Origin: Sphingobacteriales bacterium | GTDB taxonomy: Bacteria > Bacteroidota > Bacteroidia > Chitinophagales > JADIYW01 | DNA: 64,000 nucleotides | Direction of reading: 5' to 3' | Assembly (NCBI GenBank): GCA_016721245.1 | Contig: JADKIQ010000019.1 | Span: 113,886 to 177,885, forward strand | Shown here: in pieces, positions 36,095 to 45,229 of the stretch | How positions within the stretch are numbered: position 1 is the stretch's first letter | Layout: each line of letters opens with the position of its first letter | Notes under the pieces: generated by a model | Told to the model about the DNA's origin: nothing | The model's input: the letters and a program-made list of their open reading frames with translations, nothing else | The model's database searches: none | Made by a program: the position numbers and the translations under genes

Positions 36095-38281
36095 TTAATT
36101 TTTCTGATATTGGTTTGAACCCAGATACGCAATCGCCATGCGCAGTTGACCAAAAGTAAAACGGTCCTCAAAATAGTTTTTGATGGGCGTCAGCTGGTTG
36201 GTCATCAATTCGTCTATCGCTTTTTTAATATCCGCCAAATCACTTTCTTTCAGAAAAGAAGTAATCTGTACTTCACCGCTCGGAATAAAAGAGGAGAGGT
36301 GTCCTTCAATCGTAGTTTCTGCCATATTGCGTGCAACTGCTATTTCGGCAATCGTTTTTCCTTCTTTATACAGTCGCAAACTTTCGCGATGCGATTCGCC
36401 TTTCTGCGGTTTCTCTTTCAGCTTTTCACTTAGCGAAGTATCGGCGTTGTAAAACGAACTGCCTTCGTAAAAAGTAGTGTCTCCGAATTGCAGTTTCTCA
36501 ATTTGTTTCAGTTTGGAGATTAATGCCTGCTCCACTTCATCCGCTTTCTTCAGAAATCCGCGCACGCCTTTTTTATTATGTAGCGATGCAATATAATTAT
36601 GCAGCGGTTTTATGATGTCATTCGCCAGCTTGTCTCCAAAATAGTGAATGGATTTCAACACACGTTGCTGCAGCAAGGTCTGGTTTTCTTCTTTATCAAG
36701 GTGTTTTAAAATTTCCTGCAGCTGAACCGAAAACGAAGCCGCCGTTTGTTTCAGTTCACGTATCTTTTTCTCCAGCGATAGTATCAGCGAAAGCACTTCC
36801 TCTTTTTCCGCTAGTTTTTTCTCTTCCGTAAACGCCGCAAAATCCACCATCAAATCCACCATCTTATTCCAGTCAAACGCTTTTATCAGTTGCTTCTTCG
36901 CATATTCCATTTTATGAAAAGGAAGTTGCTGCTGCAAATCCTGTTCGCTCGATAAATAATTTTCGGTAAAGTCCACAATGCGCGCATCGCTCATAATCGC
37001 ATTCGCAGAAATCTGTGTCATTAGAAATAATCCGTTGATATTGGTGCAGCGACTCAGTGCCACATAAACCTGTCCGGCTGCAAATGCATAGCCAGCATCA
37101 ATCACCGCTTTATCAAATGTAAGGCCCTGACTTTTATGAATGGTAATCGCCCAGGCCAGCCTCAGCGGGTATTGTGTAAAGCTGCCAATCACGTCTTCTT
37201 CAATTTTGTCCGTGGCCGTATTGTAATTGTAGCGAATGTTCTCCCATTTCTCCTGCTCCACTTTAAATTCGCTTCCGTCATCAAAAAACTGCACGGTAAT
37301 TTCGTCCTTCGTTATTTTTTTTACGGTGGCCAGTTTCCCGTTGTAGTATTTCTTTTCCGGTTTGCTGTCATTCTTAATGAACATCACCTGTGCACCGGTT
37401 TTCAGCTGCAGTTTCATTTCTGTCGGCAAGGCATTCTCGTTAAAGTCGCCGTCTATTTGTGCAGTAAACTCAAAAACATCGCCTTCCAGTTTTTGCAGCT
37501 GCGCCTGATTGATTTTATCTACTTTCACATTGTGCGTCGACAGCGTAATATAATCTTCCAGCTCGCTCAGCATTTCCGGCTGCAAACGGTCGTTCAGCAA
37601 ATAAAAATCATCTTCCGTCATTTCATTATTGCGCACTTTGTTCAGTAGGCGTATAAATTTTTCTTCGTTCTGGCGGTAAATTTTGGTGAATTCGATATTC
37701 AGGAAATGACTTTCTTTCATCACCTGCGCACTGAAGAAAAACGGCGTATCGTAATAATCTTTCAAAACAGCCCATTCTTCGTCTTTCACCACAGGCGGCA
37801 ACTGAAATAAATCACCAATAAACAAGACCTGTACCCCGCCAAATGGATCTTCCTGATTTTTGCGCACAGTTCTTAAAATGGTATCGATGCAGTCGAGTGT
37901 GTCGGCACGCAGCATACTCACTTCGTCAATAATCAGCAGTTCAAGTTCTTTCAGCAGCTCAATTTTGGCTTTGCTGAATTTAAAATTCTCAAAAAGGGAG
38001 TGAATATTGGAAAAATTGGCCGGAACCCGCTGTTTGGTAGGAATAAATGCATTAAACGGCAATTGGAAAAGCGAATGCAGGGTCATGCCGCCCGCATTGA
38101 TGGCTGCCACACCGGTTGGGGCGGCAACGACCGTGTTTTTAATGGAATTTTTCTGAACGGCGCGTAAAAAGGTAGTTTTACCAGTGCCGGCTTTTCCTGT
38201 AACAAACACATTTTCAGAAGTTTTGAGCACAAATTCAGTAGCCAGCTGATGTGACACGTCAATAGTTTCCATTTCTAACAT
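36095..38281 (-). CDS. PIF1-like helicase with C-terminal HTH domain
   Basis: The 728-residue protein is a superfamily 1B helicase of the PIF1/RecD type. Walker A is VTGKAGTGKTTFLRA (about residues 28-42), Walker B is LLIIDEVSMLRADTLD, and KSQGLTFDKAVID with YVALSRCTN are the later motifs. After about residue 450 comes a long helical linker with coiled-coil character. A helix-turn-helix close to the end (SLRLYKEGKTIAEIAVARNM, then TTIEGHLSSFIPSGEV) matches the HTH seen at the end of some RecQ and PIF1 proteins. It should act on replication forks or DNA structures in the cytoplasm. TAATTTTG on the minus strand (38287-38294) is a candidate -7 element right before the start. Confidence 0.9.
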   Translation of the reverse strand: MLEMETIDVSHQLATEFVLKTSENVFVTGKAGTGKTTFLRAVQKNSIKNTVVAAPTGVAAINAGGMTLHSLFQLPFNAFIPTKQRVPANFSNIHSLFENFKFSKAKIELLKELELLIIDEVSMLRADTLDCIDTILRTVRKNQEDPFGGVQVLFIGDLFQLPPVVKDEEWAVLKDYYDTPFFFSAQVMKESHFLNIEFTKIYRQNEEKFIRLLNKVRNNEMTEDDFYLLNDRLQPEMLSELEDYITLSTHNVKVDKINQAQLQKLEGDVFEFTAQIDGDFNENALPTEMKLQLKTGAQVMFIKNDSKPEKKYYNGKLATVKKITKDEITVQFFDDGSEFKVEQEKWENIRYNYNTATDKIEEDVIGSFTQYPLRLAWAITIHKSQGLTFDKAVIDAGYAFAAGQVYVALSRCTNINGLFLMTQISANAIMSDARIVDFTENYLSSEQDLQQQLPFHKMEYAKKQLIKAFDWNKMVDLMVDFAAFTEEKKLAEKEEVLSLILSLEKKIRELKQTAASFSVQLQEILKHLDKEENQTLLQQRVLKSIHYFGDKLANDIIKPLHNYIASLHNKKGVRGFLKKADEVEQALISKLKQIEKLQFGDTTFYEGSSFYNADTSLSEKLKEKPQKGESHRESLRLYKEGKTIAEIAVARNMAETTIEGHLSSFIPSGEVQITSFLKESDLADIKKAIDELMTNQLTPIKNYFEDRFTFGQLRMAIAYLGSNQYQKN

Positions 38282-38444
38282 AAGAACAAAATTAATCGTT
38301 TATAACCCATTTTACTATTGAGATACATTATTAATACAAAATCCATAAAATGAGCGGCATTTTATTTTATAAACGTTCAACACAATAATGTTAACATCCC
38401 TGGTTTCGTGATAAAAATCATCTACCTTTTTTCAAACATAATAC

Positions 38445-38452
38445 TATCTTTG
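38445..38452 (+). promoter_or_regulatory. Candidate -7 element of the nuo operon
   Basis: TATCTTTG fits TAnnTTTG and is 16 bases before the nuoA ATG at 38468. This argues against the longer frame from 38408. No good -33 element is visible. The gap 38282-38467 otherwise holds only AT-rich sequence. Confidence 0.5.
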
Positions 38453-38467
38453 TGCGTTGATTTAGAA

Positions 38468-38842
38468 ATGATACTCTCAGGAAGCCAAATATTAGTTTTT
38501 TTACCCGTTGCCATGATGTTCATTGTAGCATTAGGATTTGTGGGTTTAGTAATGGGTGTTACCCACTGGATGGGGCCCAAACGTAAATCAAAAGTAAAGT
38601 TAGAAACCTTCGAATGCGGAATTGACGTACAGGGAAACGCCCGGACGCCTTTTTCCATCAAATATTTCCTGGTCGCTATATTATTTGTGTTGTTTGACGT
38701 GGAAGTTATTTTCATGTATCCGTGGGCAGTGAACTTTAAACAATTAGGTTTGTTGGGTATAATTGAAATGTTCTCCTTTATAAGTGTCTTTTTGGTAGGA
38801 TTCTTCTATATCATTAAGAAAGGCGCCTTAAAGTGGGAATAA
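38468..38842 (+). CDS. nuoA: NADH-quinone oxidoreductase subunit A
   Basis: I start at ATG 38468 (MILSGSQILVFLPVAMMFIV), because the upstream in-frame ATG at 38408 precedes the likely promoter. The 124-residue protein has three membrane helices. The loop KVKLETFECGIDVQGNARTP is the NuoA signature, and FDVEVIFMYPWAVNF is the second one. It is part of the complex I membrane arm at the junction with the peripheral arm. It leads the 14-gene nuo cluster. An inverted-repeat element lies between it and nuoB. Confidence 0.96.
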   Translation: MILSGSQILVFLPVAMMFIVALGFVGLVMGVTHWMGPKRKSKVKLETFECGIDVQGNARTPFSIKYFLVAILFVLFDVEVIFMYPWAVNFKQLGLLGIIEMFSFISVFLVGFFYIIKKGALKWE

Positions 38843-38890
38843 ACCCTCTTACTCCCTAAATGGAGAAAAGGTAAGCCTCTTTAGGGGTTT
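38841..38890. repeat. Interspersed inverted-repeat element between nuoA and nuoB
   Basis: AAACCC (38841-38846) pairs with GGGTTT (38885-38890), and CCCTAAA (38854-38860) pairs with TTTAGGG (38880-38886). Sequences of this CCCTAAA/TTTAGGG type occur between genes in many Bacteroidota (general knowledge). It is not a classic terminator. Confidence 0.55.
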
Positions 38891-38915
38891 GGTGTGAACT
38901 TGATAAATTGTAAAA

Positions 38916-39470
38916 ATGAGTACAACAGCAATCGATATTCATCCATCATACCAGCCGGAAGGTTTGGAAGGACAAGGCTTTTTTGCCACGTCTTTAGATA
39001 AAGTAGTAGGACTGGCGCGTGCCAATTCTCTCTGGCCTTTACCATTTGCTACTTCTTGCTGTGGCATCGAATTCATGGCAACTATGGCTTCTCATTATGA
39101 TTTAGCAAGATTTGGTTCGGAGAGATTAAGTTTTTCGCCGCGTCAGGCAGACTTATTAATGGTGATGGGTACTATCTCTAAAAAAATGGGACCAATTCTT
39201 CGTCAGGTATATGAGCAGATGGCAGAGCCGAAATGGGTATTATCCATGGGTGCATGTGCCAGCAGCGGCGGTATTTTTGATACCTATAGTGTATTGCAGG
39301 GAATCGACAGAATTATTCCGGTAGATGTATATATACCAGGTTGTCCACCAAGACCGGAGCAGGTACTGGACGGAATTTTACAAATTCAGAAATTAGCGGA
39401 AAGCGAAGAACGAAGAAGAAGAGAATCACCGGAATACAAAGCATTGTTAGCGCAATACGGAATAGAATAA
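38916..39470 (+). CDS. nuoB: NADH-quinone oxidoreductase subunit B
   Basis: The 184-residue protein holds the N2 4Fe-4S cluster next to the quinone site. The cluster Cys motifs are SCCGIEFMA (tandem Cys), GACASSGG and PGCPPRPEQ, and all are intact. The ATG at 38916 gives a standard N-terminus. It is in the peripheral arm of complex I, third or so in transcript order of the nuo cluster after nuoA and a repeat element. nuoC follows with 40 bases to its likely start. Confidence 0.97.
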   Translation: MSTTAIDIHPSYQPEGLEGQGFFATSLDKVVGLARANSLWPLPFATSCCGIEFMATMASHYDLARFGSERLSFSPRQADLLMVMGTISKKMGPILRQVYEQMAEPKWVLSMGACASSGGIFDTYSVLQGIDRIIPVDVYIPGCPPRPEQVLDGILQIQKLAESEERRRRESPEYKALLAQYGIE

Positions 39471-39510
39471 GGTAGAGGTGCATTGAATGCATTCAAATAG
39501 AATAGAAAGA

Positions 39511-40017
39511 ATGAGTGAACTGTTAGAAATAGTAAAGAATAAACTTCAGGATAAATTTGGAGATGCGGTGCTCGCATCTGAAATGCATTACGATTTTCCG
39601 GTCTTCATTTTAAAGAAGGAATTGGTGAAAGAGGCATTGAAATTCCTGAAAGAAGACGCTGAATTAAATTTTCATTTTTTAACAACGATGTGTGGATTGC
39701 ATCATCCGGAAAACCCGGCTGAAAGTGAGTTTGGGTTGATGTATCAGTTGCACAACATGCCTAAAAATTGGCGAATCCGCATTAAAACATTTATGTCCAG
39801 AGAAAATCTGGATATGCTAACCGTTACGGATGTTTGGAAAACTGCCGGCTGGATGGAAAGACAGGAGTTTGATTTCTTCGGATTCAATTTCGTGGGACAT
39901 CCAAACCTGAAACGTATCCTGAATATGGATGAAATGAATTATTTCCCGATGCGTAAAGAATATCCTTTAGAAGATATGCAGCGCGATGACAAAAACGATA
40001 AAATGTTCGGACGATAA
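39511..40017 (+). CDS. nuoC: NADH-quinone oxidoreductase subunit C
   Basis: Start at ATG 39511 (MSELLEIVKNKLQDKFGDAV); an in-frame ATG at 39487 would add 8 residues with no NuoC likeness. The 168-residue protein has NuoC text: HFLTTMCGLHHPENP, VTDVWKTAGWMERQEFDFFG and NFVGHPNLKRILNMDEM. It scaffolds the peripheral arm together with NuoD. Here NuoC is a separate protein, not fused to NuoD. Its last base overlaps the first base of nuoD at 40017. Confidence 0.95.
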   Translation: MSELLEIVKNKLQDKFGDAVLASEMHYDFPVFILKKELVKEALKFLKEDAELNFHFLTTMCGLHHPENPAESEFGLMYQLHNMPKNWRIRIKTFMSRENLDMLTVTDVWKTAGWMERQEFDFFGFNFVGHPNLKRILNMDEMNYFPMRKEYPLEDMQRDDKNDKMFGR

Positions 40018-41210
40018 TGAATGCAACAAGCTCTACATACGACGAAAAGCAATATTCGACCTTAAATTTAGGGCCAACGCACCCGGCAACGCATGGTATT
40101 TTTCAAAATATCCTGACGATGGACGGAGAGATGATAGTGGATTCGGTTTCTACGGTTGGATACATTCACCGTGCTTTTGAAAAACTGGCGGAACATCGTC
40201 CTTACAATCAGATTACACCTATTACAGACCGCTTGAATTATTGTTCGTCTCCTATTAATAATATGGGATGGCATATGACGGTAGAAAAATTAATCGGAGC
40301 GGAGATTCCTAAACGTGCGCAGTACATGCGTGTTATCATTATGGAATTATCCCGTATTGCCGATCATATTGTGTGCGATACCGTTATTGCGGTGGATACC
40401 GGTGCGATGACAGGCTTCTTACACTTGTTTCAGTACAGAGAATGGATTTATGAGATTTTCGAAGAAATCTGCGGGGCACGTCTAACCACCAACATCGGCA
40501 GAATCGGCGGTATGGAAAGAGATTTCTCTCCGAAAGCTTGGGAGAAATTAGACCATTTCTTAAAGAATTTTCCAACCGGATTAAGAGAGTTTCAAAAGCT
40601 GGTGGATAGAAACAGAATCTTCATGGACAGAACCATCAATGTGGGTGGTATTACGGTAGATATGGCATTGGATTATGGTTTCACAGGTCCTAATTTACGT
40701 GCGGCAGGTGTAGATTATGATGTAAGGGTAGCCAATCCATATTCTTCTTATGAAGATTTTGAATTTGATATACCTGTTGGTACCAATGGAGATACCTACG
40801 ACAGATATATGGTGCGCATGGAAGAAATGTGGCAGAGTTTACGCATTATTGAACAGGCGGTGAAAAATATACCGGATGGTGCCTATCATGCAGACTTGCC
40901 GGAGTTTTATTTGCCGGAAAAACAGGATGTATACAATAAAATGGAAGCCCTGATTTATCATTTCAAAATTGTAATGGGTGAAACAGCGGTGCCGAAAGGC
41001 GAAGTGTATCACAGTGTGGAAGGCGGAAACGGTGAGTTAGGTTTTTATTTGGTGAGCGATGGCGGCAGACAGCCATTCCGTTTGCATTTCCGCAGACCAT
41101 GCTTTATCTATTATCAGGCATATCCGGATATGATTCGTGGAGGAATGTTGAGTGACGCAATTTTGACCATGAGTAGCATGAACGTAATTGCAGGAGAGTT
41201 GGATGCTTAA
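40017..41210 (+). CDS. nuoD: NADH-quinone oxidoreductase subunit D
   Basis: The 397-residue protein forms the quinone site with NuoB. Signature text: LGPTHPATHGIFQNILTMDG (with the quinone-binding His), TPITDRLNYCSSPINN, RIGGMERDFS and GRQPFRLHFRRPCFIYYQAY, and the C-terminal MDAxxR replaced by AGELDA in this lineage. The start ATG overlaps the nuoC stop by one base. A 72-base gap with a repeat element separates it from nuoE. Confidence 0.97.
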   Translation: MNATSSTYDEKQYSTLNLGPTHPATHGIFQNILTMDGEMIVDSVSTVGYIHRAFEKLAEHRPYNQITPITDRLNYCSSPINNMGWHMTVEKLIGAEIPKRAQYMRVIIMELSRIADHIVCDTVIAVDTGAMTGFLHLFQYREWIYEIFEEICGARLTTNIGRIGGMERDFSPKAWEKLDHFLKNFPTGLREFQKLVDRNRIFMDRTINVGGITVDMALDYGFTGPNLRAAGVDYDVRVANPYSSYEDFEFDIPVGTNGDTYDRYMVRMEEMWQSLRIIEQAVKNIPDGAYHADLPEFYLPEKQDVYNKMEALIYHFKIVMGETAVPKGEVYHSVEGGNGELGFYLVSDGGRQPFRLHFRRPCFIYYQAYPDMIRGGMLSDAILTMSSMNVIAGELDA

Positions 41211-41214
41211 TGTC

Positions 41215-41256
41215 ATTGCGAAGTACGCCCGCCTGACCGGACGGGCAGGAAGCAAT
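41215..41256. repeat. REP-like inverted repeat between nuoD and nuoE
   Basis: ATTGC (41215-41219) pairs with GCAAT (41252-41256). Inside, GCCCG (41227-41231) pairs with CGGGC (41242-41246). The sequence TGTCATTGCGAAG...GGAAGCAATCTG is the style of an interspersed element seen in many Bacteroidota (general knowledge). It lies inside the nuo operon. Confidence 0.6.
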
Positions 41257-41282
41257 CTGTTGAATAAAAAGAAAGAATATTA

Positions 41283-41804
41283 ATGACTACGACGACAGAA
41301 ATAAAATTTAGTGATTCCGCACAACAACAAGTGCAGGAAATTTTGAATCAATATCCGGCAGATAAAAGCAAATCCGCTTTACTGCCTTTATTACATTTGG
41401 CACAAGCAGAATTTGATGGTTGGTTAAGTGCGCCTGTGATGGATTATGTGGCATCTATTTTAAATATACAACCCATAGAAGTATATGAAGTAGCTTCCTT
41501 CTATTCCATGTTTAATTTAAAACCGGTTGGTAAATATTTAATCGAGGTTTGTCAGACAAGTTCCTGCTGGATGAATGGTTCAGAAGATATCGTTCGATAT
41601 CTGGAAAGAACCATACAGGCAGAAACGGGACAGATTTCTCCGGATGGTATGTTTCAGATTAAAACGGTAGAATGTCTGGGTTCATGCGGCACAGCACCGA
41701 TGTTTCAGATAGGCGATAAATTTTATGAAAACCTGACATTCGAAAAAATCGATACAATTTTAGACGACTTAAGAAAAGAAAATAAACGAAGCAGATACGT
41801 ATAA
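41283..41804 (+). CDS. nuoE: NADH-quinone oxidoreductase subunit E
   Basis: The 173-residue protein is the thioredoxin-like 2Fe-2S subunit beside NuoF. Cluster N1a ligands are in CQTSSCWMNG (Cys-x4-Cys) and CLGSCGTAP (Cys-x3-Cys). VYEVASFYSMFNLKPVGKY is typical. Its stop is 1 base before nuoF starts, so coupled translation is likely. It starts 26 bases after the REP-like element. Confidence 0.97.
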   Translation: MTTTTEIKFSDSAQQQVQEILNQYPADKSKSALLPLLHLAQAEFDGWLSAPVMDYVASILNIQPIEVYEVASFYSMFNLKPVGKYLIEVCQTSSCWMNGSEDIVRYLERTIQAETGQISPDGMFQIKTVECLGSCGTAPMFQIGDKFYENLTFEKIDTILDDLRKENKRSRYV

Positions 41805-41805
41805 G

Positions 41806-43149
41806 ATGAGCAAGAAATTATTACTTACATACGACCATATACCGGGTATCAACACATTGGAAGTTTATCGTCAAAACAATGGCTATAAGTCATTGGAGAA
41901 AGCGCTGAAAACCATGAAGCCGGATGATATCGTGGAGGAAGTAAAAAAATCAGGCTTGCGTGGTCGTGGTGGTGCAGGTTTCCCTACCGGTATGAAATGG
42001 AGTTTCCTGGCAAAACCGGAAGGTGTTCCGCGTCATTTGGTGTGTAATGCGGATGAATCAGAGCCGGGTACATTCAAAGACAGGTATCTAATGGAACGCA
42101 TTCCTCATTTATTGATAGAAGGAATGATTGTTTCGAGTTATGCATTAGGCGCAAATACATCTTATATATACGTCCGTGGTGAGTATTTTTACATCATTAA
42201 GATTTTACAAAATGCTATCAAAGAAGCGTACGCAGCAGGTTTGTTAGGTAAAAATATTTTAGGTTCAGGTTATGATCTGGATTTATATGTACAACCAGGA
42301 GGTGGTGCATATATTTGCGGAGAAGAAACAGCATTATTGGAATCATTGGAAGGGAAAAGAGGTAATCCACGTTTAAAACCACCATTTCCTGCTGTAGCTG
42401 GTTTATGGGGAAGACCTACCGTAGTAAATAATGTGGAAACCATTGCAGCTGTGGTTCCCATCGTAAATGGCGGCGGAGACGAATATGCTAAAATCGGTAT
42501 CGGAAAATCAACCGGTACAAAATTGATTTCTGCCTCTGGTCATATCAATAAACCGGGTGTTTACGAAATTGAATTAGGCGTTCCCGTAGAGGAATTTATT
42601 TACAGCGATGAATATTGCGGAGGTATCCGCAACGGAAAAAAATTAAAAGCAGTGGTTGCCGGTGGTTCTTCCGTTCCGATTTTACCAACCGAATTAATTT
42701 TAAAAACAGCAAAAGGCGAACCGCGTTTAATGAGCTACGAGTCCTTAAGTGACGGTGGTTTTGCAACCGGTACCATGTTAGGTTCCGGAGGATTTATTGC
42801 CATGGATGAAGATACGTCCATCGTGAAAAATCTATTCACGTTTGCGCGTTTCTACCATCATGAGAGTTGCGGACAATGCTCGCCGTGCCGTGAAGGAACA
42901 GGCTGGATGGAAAAAATTCTTAAGAAATTTATTGATGGTAAAGCAACCATGAGTGATATTGATTTATTGTGGGATGTGCAGTCGAAGATTGAAGGAAAAA
43001 CGATTTGTCCGCTGGGTGAAGCAGCTGCCTGGCCGGTAGCTGCGGCAATCCGTCATTTCAGACATGAGTTTGAAGAGTATGTGAAAAATCCGCAATCCAT
43101 TCATGATGTAAAACACTATTTCAGATTAAATAACTTAGTAGAAGCATAA
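41806..43149 (+). CDS. nuoF: NADH-quinone oxidoreductase subunit F
   Basis: The 447-residue protein binds NADH, FMN and a 4Fe-4S cluster. GLRGRGGAGFPTGMKW is the NADH/FMN loop, ICGEETALLESLEGKRGNPR is the FMN site, and ESCGQCSPCREGTGW with GKTICPLGEAAAWP provides the cluster Cys residues (N3). It passes electrons from NADH to the NuoE and NuoG clusters. The gene is intact, and nuoG starts 1 base after its stop. Confidence 0.98.
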   Translation: MSKKLLLTYDHIPGINTLEVYRQNNGYKSLEKALKTMKPDDIVEEVKKSGLRGRGGAGFPTGMKWSFLAKPEGVPRHLVCNADESEPGTFKDRYLMERIPHLLIEGMIVSSYALGANTSYIYVRGEYFYIIKILQNAIKEAYAAGLLGKNILGSGYDLDLYVQPGGGAYICGEETALLESLEGKRGNPRLKPPFPAVAGLWGRPTVVNNVETIAAVVPIVNGGGDEYAKIGIGKSTGTKLISASGHINKPGVYEIELGVPVEEFIYSDEYCGGIRNGKKLKAVVAGGSSVPILPTELILKTAKGEPRLMSYESLSDGGFATGTMLGSGGFIAMDEDTSIVKNLFTFARFYHHESCGQCSPCREGTGWMEKILKKFIDGKATMSDIDLLWDVQSKIEGKTICPLGEAAAWPVAAAIRHFRHEFEEYVKNPQSIHDVKHYFRLNNLVEA

Positions 43150-43150
43150 G

Positions 43151-44182
43151 ATGGCTAAAGTTACTATAGACGATATAACGATTGACGTTCCTGACGGCAC
43201 TAGTATTCTGGCAGCGGCAAGAATGATTGATGAGCAGCATGGTACAAATATTGCACCTCCGACGATGTGCTATTATTCTAAACTAAAAACCACCGGTGGT
43301 TATTGCAGAACGTGTATCGTTACGGTAGAAAAAGGTTCGGAGAAAGACCCGCGCCCGATGCCGAAACCGGTGCCTAGCTGCAGAACAAATGTGATGGACG
43401 GTATGGTGGTGCGCAATACCACTTCGCCTGAATTACTCGAAGCACGTGCCGGCGTAGTAGAATTTTTACTAATCAACCATCCGTTGGATTGTCCGGTTTG
43501 TGATCAGGCGGGCGAATGTCATTTGCAGGATTTAGGTTACGAGAACGGAAAAGAAGGTACCCGTTACGAATTTCAACGAAGAGAATTTGAACCAATCGAT
43601 ATTGGTGATAAGATAAAATTGCACATGAACCGCTGCATTCTATGCTACAGATGTGTGAAGACTTGTGAACAGATTACAGATGGCCGTGTGCATGGTGTCA
43701 TCAATCGCGGCGACCATGCGGAAATTTCTACGTATATAGAGAAAGCAATTGATAACGATTTTTCCGGAAACGTAATTGATGTATGTCCGGTAGGTGCTCT
43801 TACAGACAGAACTTTCCGTTTCAAAAGCCGTGTGTGGTTTACTAATCCGGTAGATGCACACAGAGATTGTAACAATGAAAAGTGTTCCGGCAAAACTCGC
43901 TTATGGATGAAAGGAGATGATGTGTTGCGTGTTACGGCTCGTAAAGACCGTTGGGGAGAAGTGGAGGAATTCATCTGTAACAGCTGCCGTTTCGACCATA
44001 AAAAAACAAGCGACTGGACGATAGAAGGACCAAGTAAAATCAGTCACCATTCTGTAATTTCTCAAAATCATAATGAATTAAGGAAATTGCAGTTAGGGGT
44101 ACACAAGCAAATTAAACAATTAGACGGAACCAAAATAGATTTAGGCGAAGGTGCTTTGAATCCAAATAATATTGATAAGTAA
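43151..44182 (+). CDS. nuoG: NADH-quinone oxidoreductase subunit G, short form
   Basis: The 343-residue protein carries the N-terminal cluster region of NuoG: MCYYSKLKTTGGYCRTC (N1b), HPLDCPVCDQAGECHLQDL (His-x3-Cys-x2-Cys-x5-Cys, N5), and NRCILCYRCVKTC with VCPVGAL (N4). The later Cys-rich part (HRDCNNEKCSGK and FICNSCRFDH) is seen too. The large molybdopterin-like C-terminal domain is missing. In Bacteroidota short NuoG proteins of this size are the rule, so this is not a truncation. Its last base overlaps nuoH. Confidence 0.95.
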   Translation: MAKVTIDDITIDVPDGTSILAAARMIDEQHGTNIAPPTMCYYSKLKTTGGYCRTCIVTVEKGSEKDPRPMPKPVPSCRTNVMDGMVVRNTTSPELLEARAGVVEFLLINHPLDCPVCDQAGECHLQDLGYENGKEGTRYEFQRREFEPIDIGDKIKLHMNRCILCYRCVKTCEQITDGRVHGVINRGDHAEISTYIEKAIDNDFSGNVIDVCPVGALTDRTFRFKSRVWFTNPVDAHRDCNNEKCSGKTRLWMKGDDVLRVTARKDRWGEVEEFICNSCRFDHKKTSDWTIEGPSKISHHSVISQNHNELRKLQLGVHKQIKQLDGTKIDLGEGALNPNNIDK

Positions 44183-45213
44183 TGCTGACATTCATCATAT
44201 ATAAATCCATTTTAGTACTGATAGTATTCTTAATTTCATTAGGCGTGGCGGCATATGCAACGTATGGTGAAAGAAAAGTAGCTGCGTTTATGCAGGATAG
44301 AATCGGACCGGACAGAGCAGGTCCTTTCGGTATTTTTCAACCCCTGGCAGATGGTTTGAAGATGTTTATGAAAGAAGAAATTATACCAACGGTTTCGAAT
44401 AAATTTTTATTTATTCTCGGACCAAGTTTAGCCATGCTGACTGCTTTAATGGCTGGTGTAGTGGTTCCCTGGGGTGGCAAATTAGCCATTGGAGATCATT
44501 ATTATCCATTGCAGATTACGGACATCAATATTGGTATCCTATATGTTTTTGGTGTAGTATCTTTTGGGGTGTATGGTATTATGATTGGAGGCTGGGCATC
44601 AAACAATAAATATTCATTATTGGGTGCATTGCGTGCGTCTTCTCAAATGATTAGTTATGAAATAGCCATGGGATTAGCCATTGTTGCTTTAGTGATGAAA
44701 ACAGGAACTTTGAGTTTAGGTGAGATGGTAGCGCAGCAAGGTACCGGCGGATGGTGGAACATCGTTTATCAGCCTCTTGGCTTTCTTATCTTTTTAATCT
44801 GTGCATTTGCAGAAACAAACCGCGCACCGTTTGACTTACCGGAATGTGAAACAGAATTAGTAGGCGGATATCACACGGAATATTCTTCCATGAAACTGGG
44901 TTTCTATTTATTCGCAGAATACATAAATATTTTCATTTCTTCCGCTGTAATATCCACTTTGTATTTTGGCGGATTTAATTTACCGTTCCAGTCACATATT
45001 CCGTTAGACGGCAACTGGCTGGTAATAGCACAAACAGCATTTTTCTTTGGAAAAGTTATATTCTTTATCTTCTTTTTTATGTGGGTGAGATGGACGATTC
45101 CAAGATTCAGATATGACCAGTTAATGAATTTAGGCTGGAAAATTTTAATTCCTTTAGCCATCTTCAATATCCTGGCAACAGGCGTATTGATGTACGCATT
45201 AGGAAAAGTATAA
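44182..45213 (+). CDS. nuoH: NADH-quinone oxidoreductase subunit H
   Basis: The 343-residue membrane protein has about 8 helices and joins the quinone tunnel to the membrane arm. RIGPDRAGPFGIFQPLADGL is the first signature, FAETNRAPFDLPECETELVG the second, and the loop after it with GYHTEYSSMKLGFY is typical. It starts at the nuoG stop. The gap to nuoI is 16 bases. Confidence 0.97.
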   Translation: MLTFIIYKSILVLIVFLISLGVAAYATYGERKVAAFMQDRIGPDRAGPFGIFQPLADGLKMFMKEEIIPTVSNKFLFILGPSLAMLTALMAGVVVPWGGKLAIGDHYYPLQITDINIGILYVFGVVSFGVYGIMIGGWASNNKYSLLGALRASSQMISYEIAMGLAIVALVMKTGTLSLGEMVAQQGTGGWWNIVYQPLGFLIFLICAFAETNRAPFDLPECETELVGGYHTEYSSMKLGFYLFAEYINIFISSAVISTLYFGGFNLPFQSHIPLDGNWLVIAQTAFFFGKVIFFIFFFMWVRWTIPRFRYDQLMNLGWKILIPLAIFNILATGVLMYALGKV

Positions 45214-45229
45214 TTGTCAATTGTAAACT

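Noticed and set aside
39511..41210. NuoC and NuoD as a split fusion
   Set aside because: Separate NuoC and NuoD genes are the usual arrangement in most bacteria; the 1-base overlap is simple coupling.
43151..44182. NuoG as a truncated gene
   Set aside because: Short NuoG of about 340 residues is the normal form in Bacteroidota, and all cluster Cys motifs are intact.
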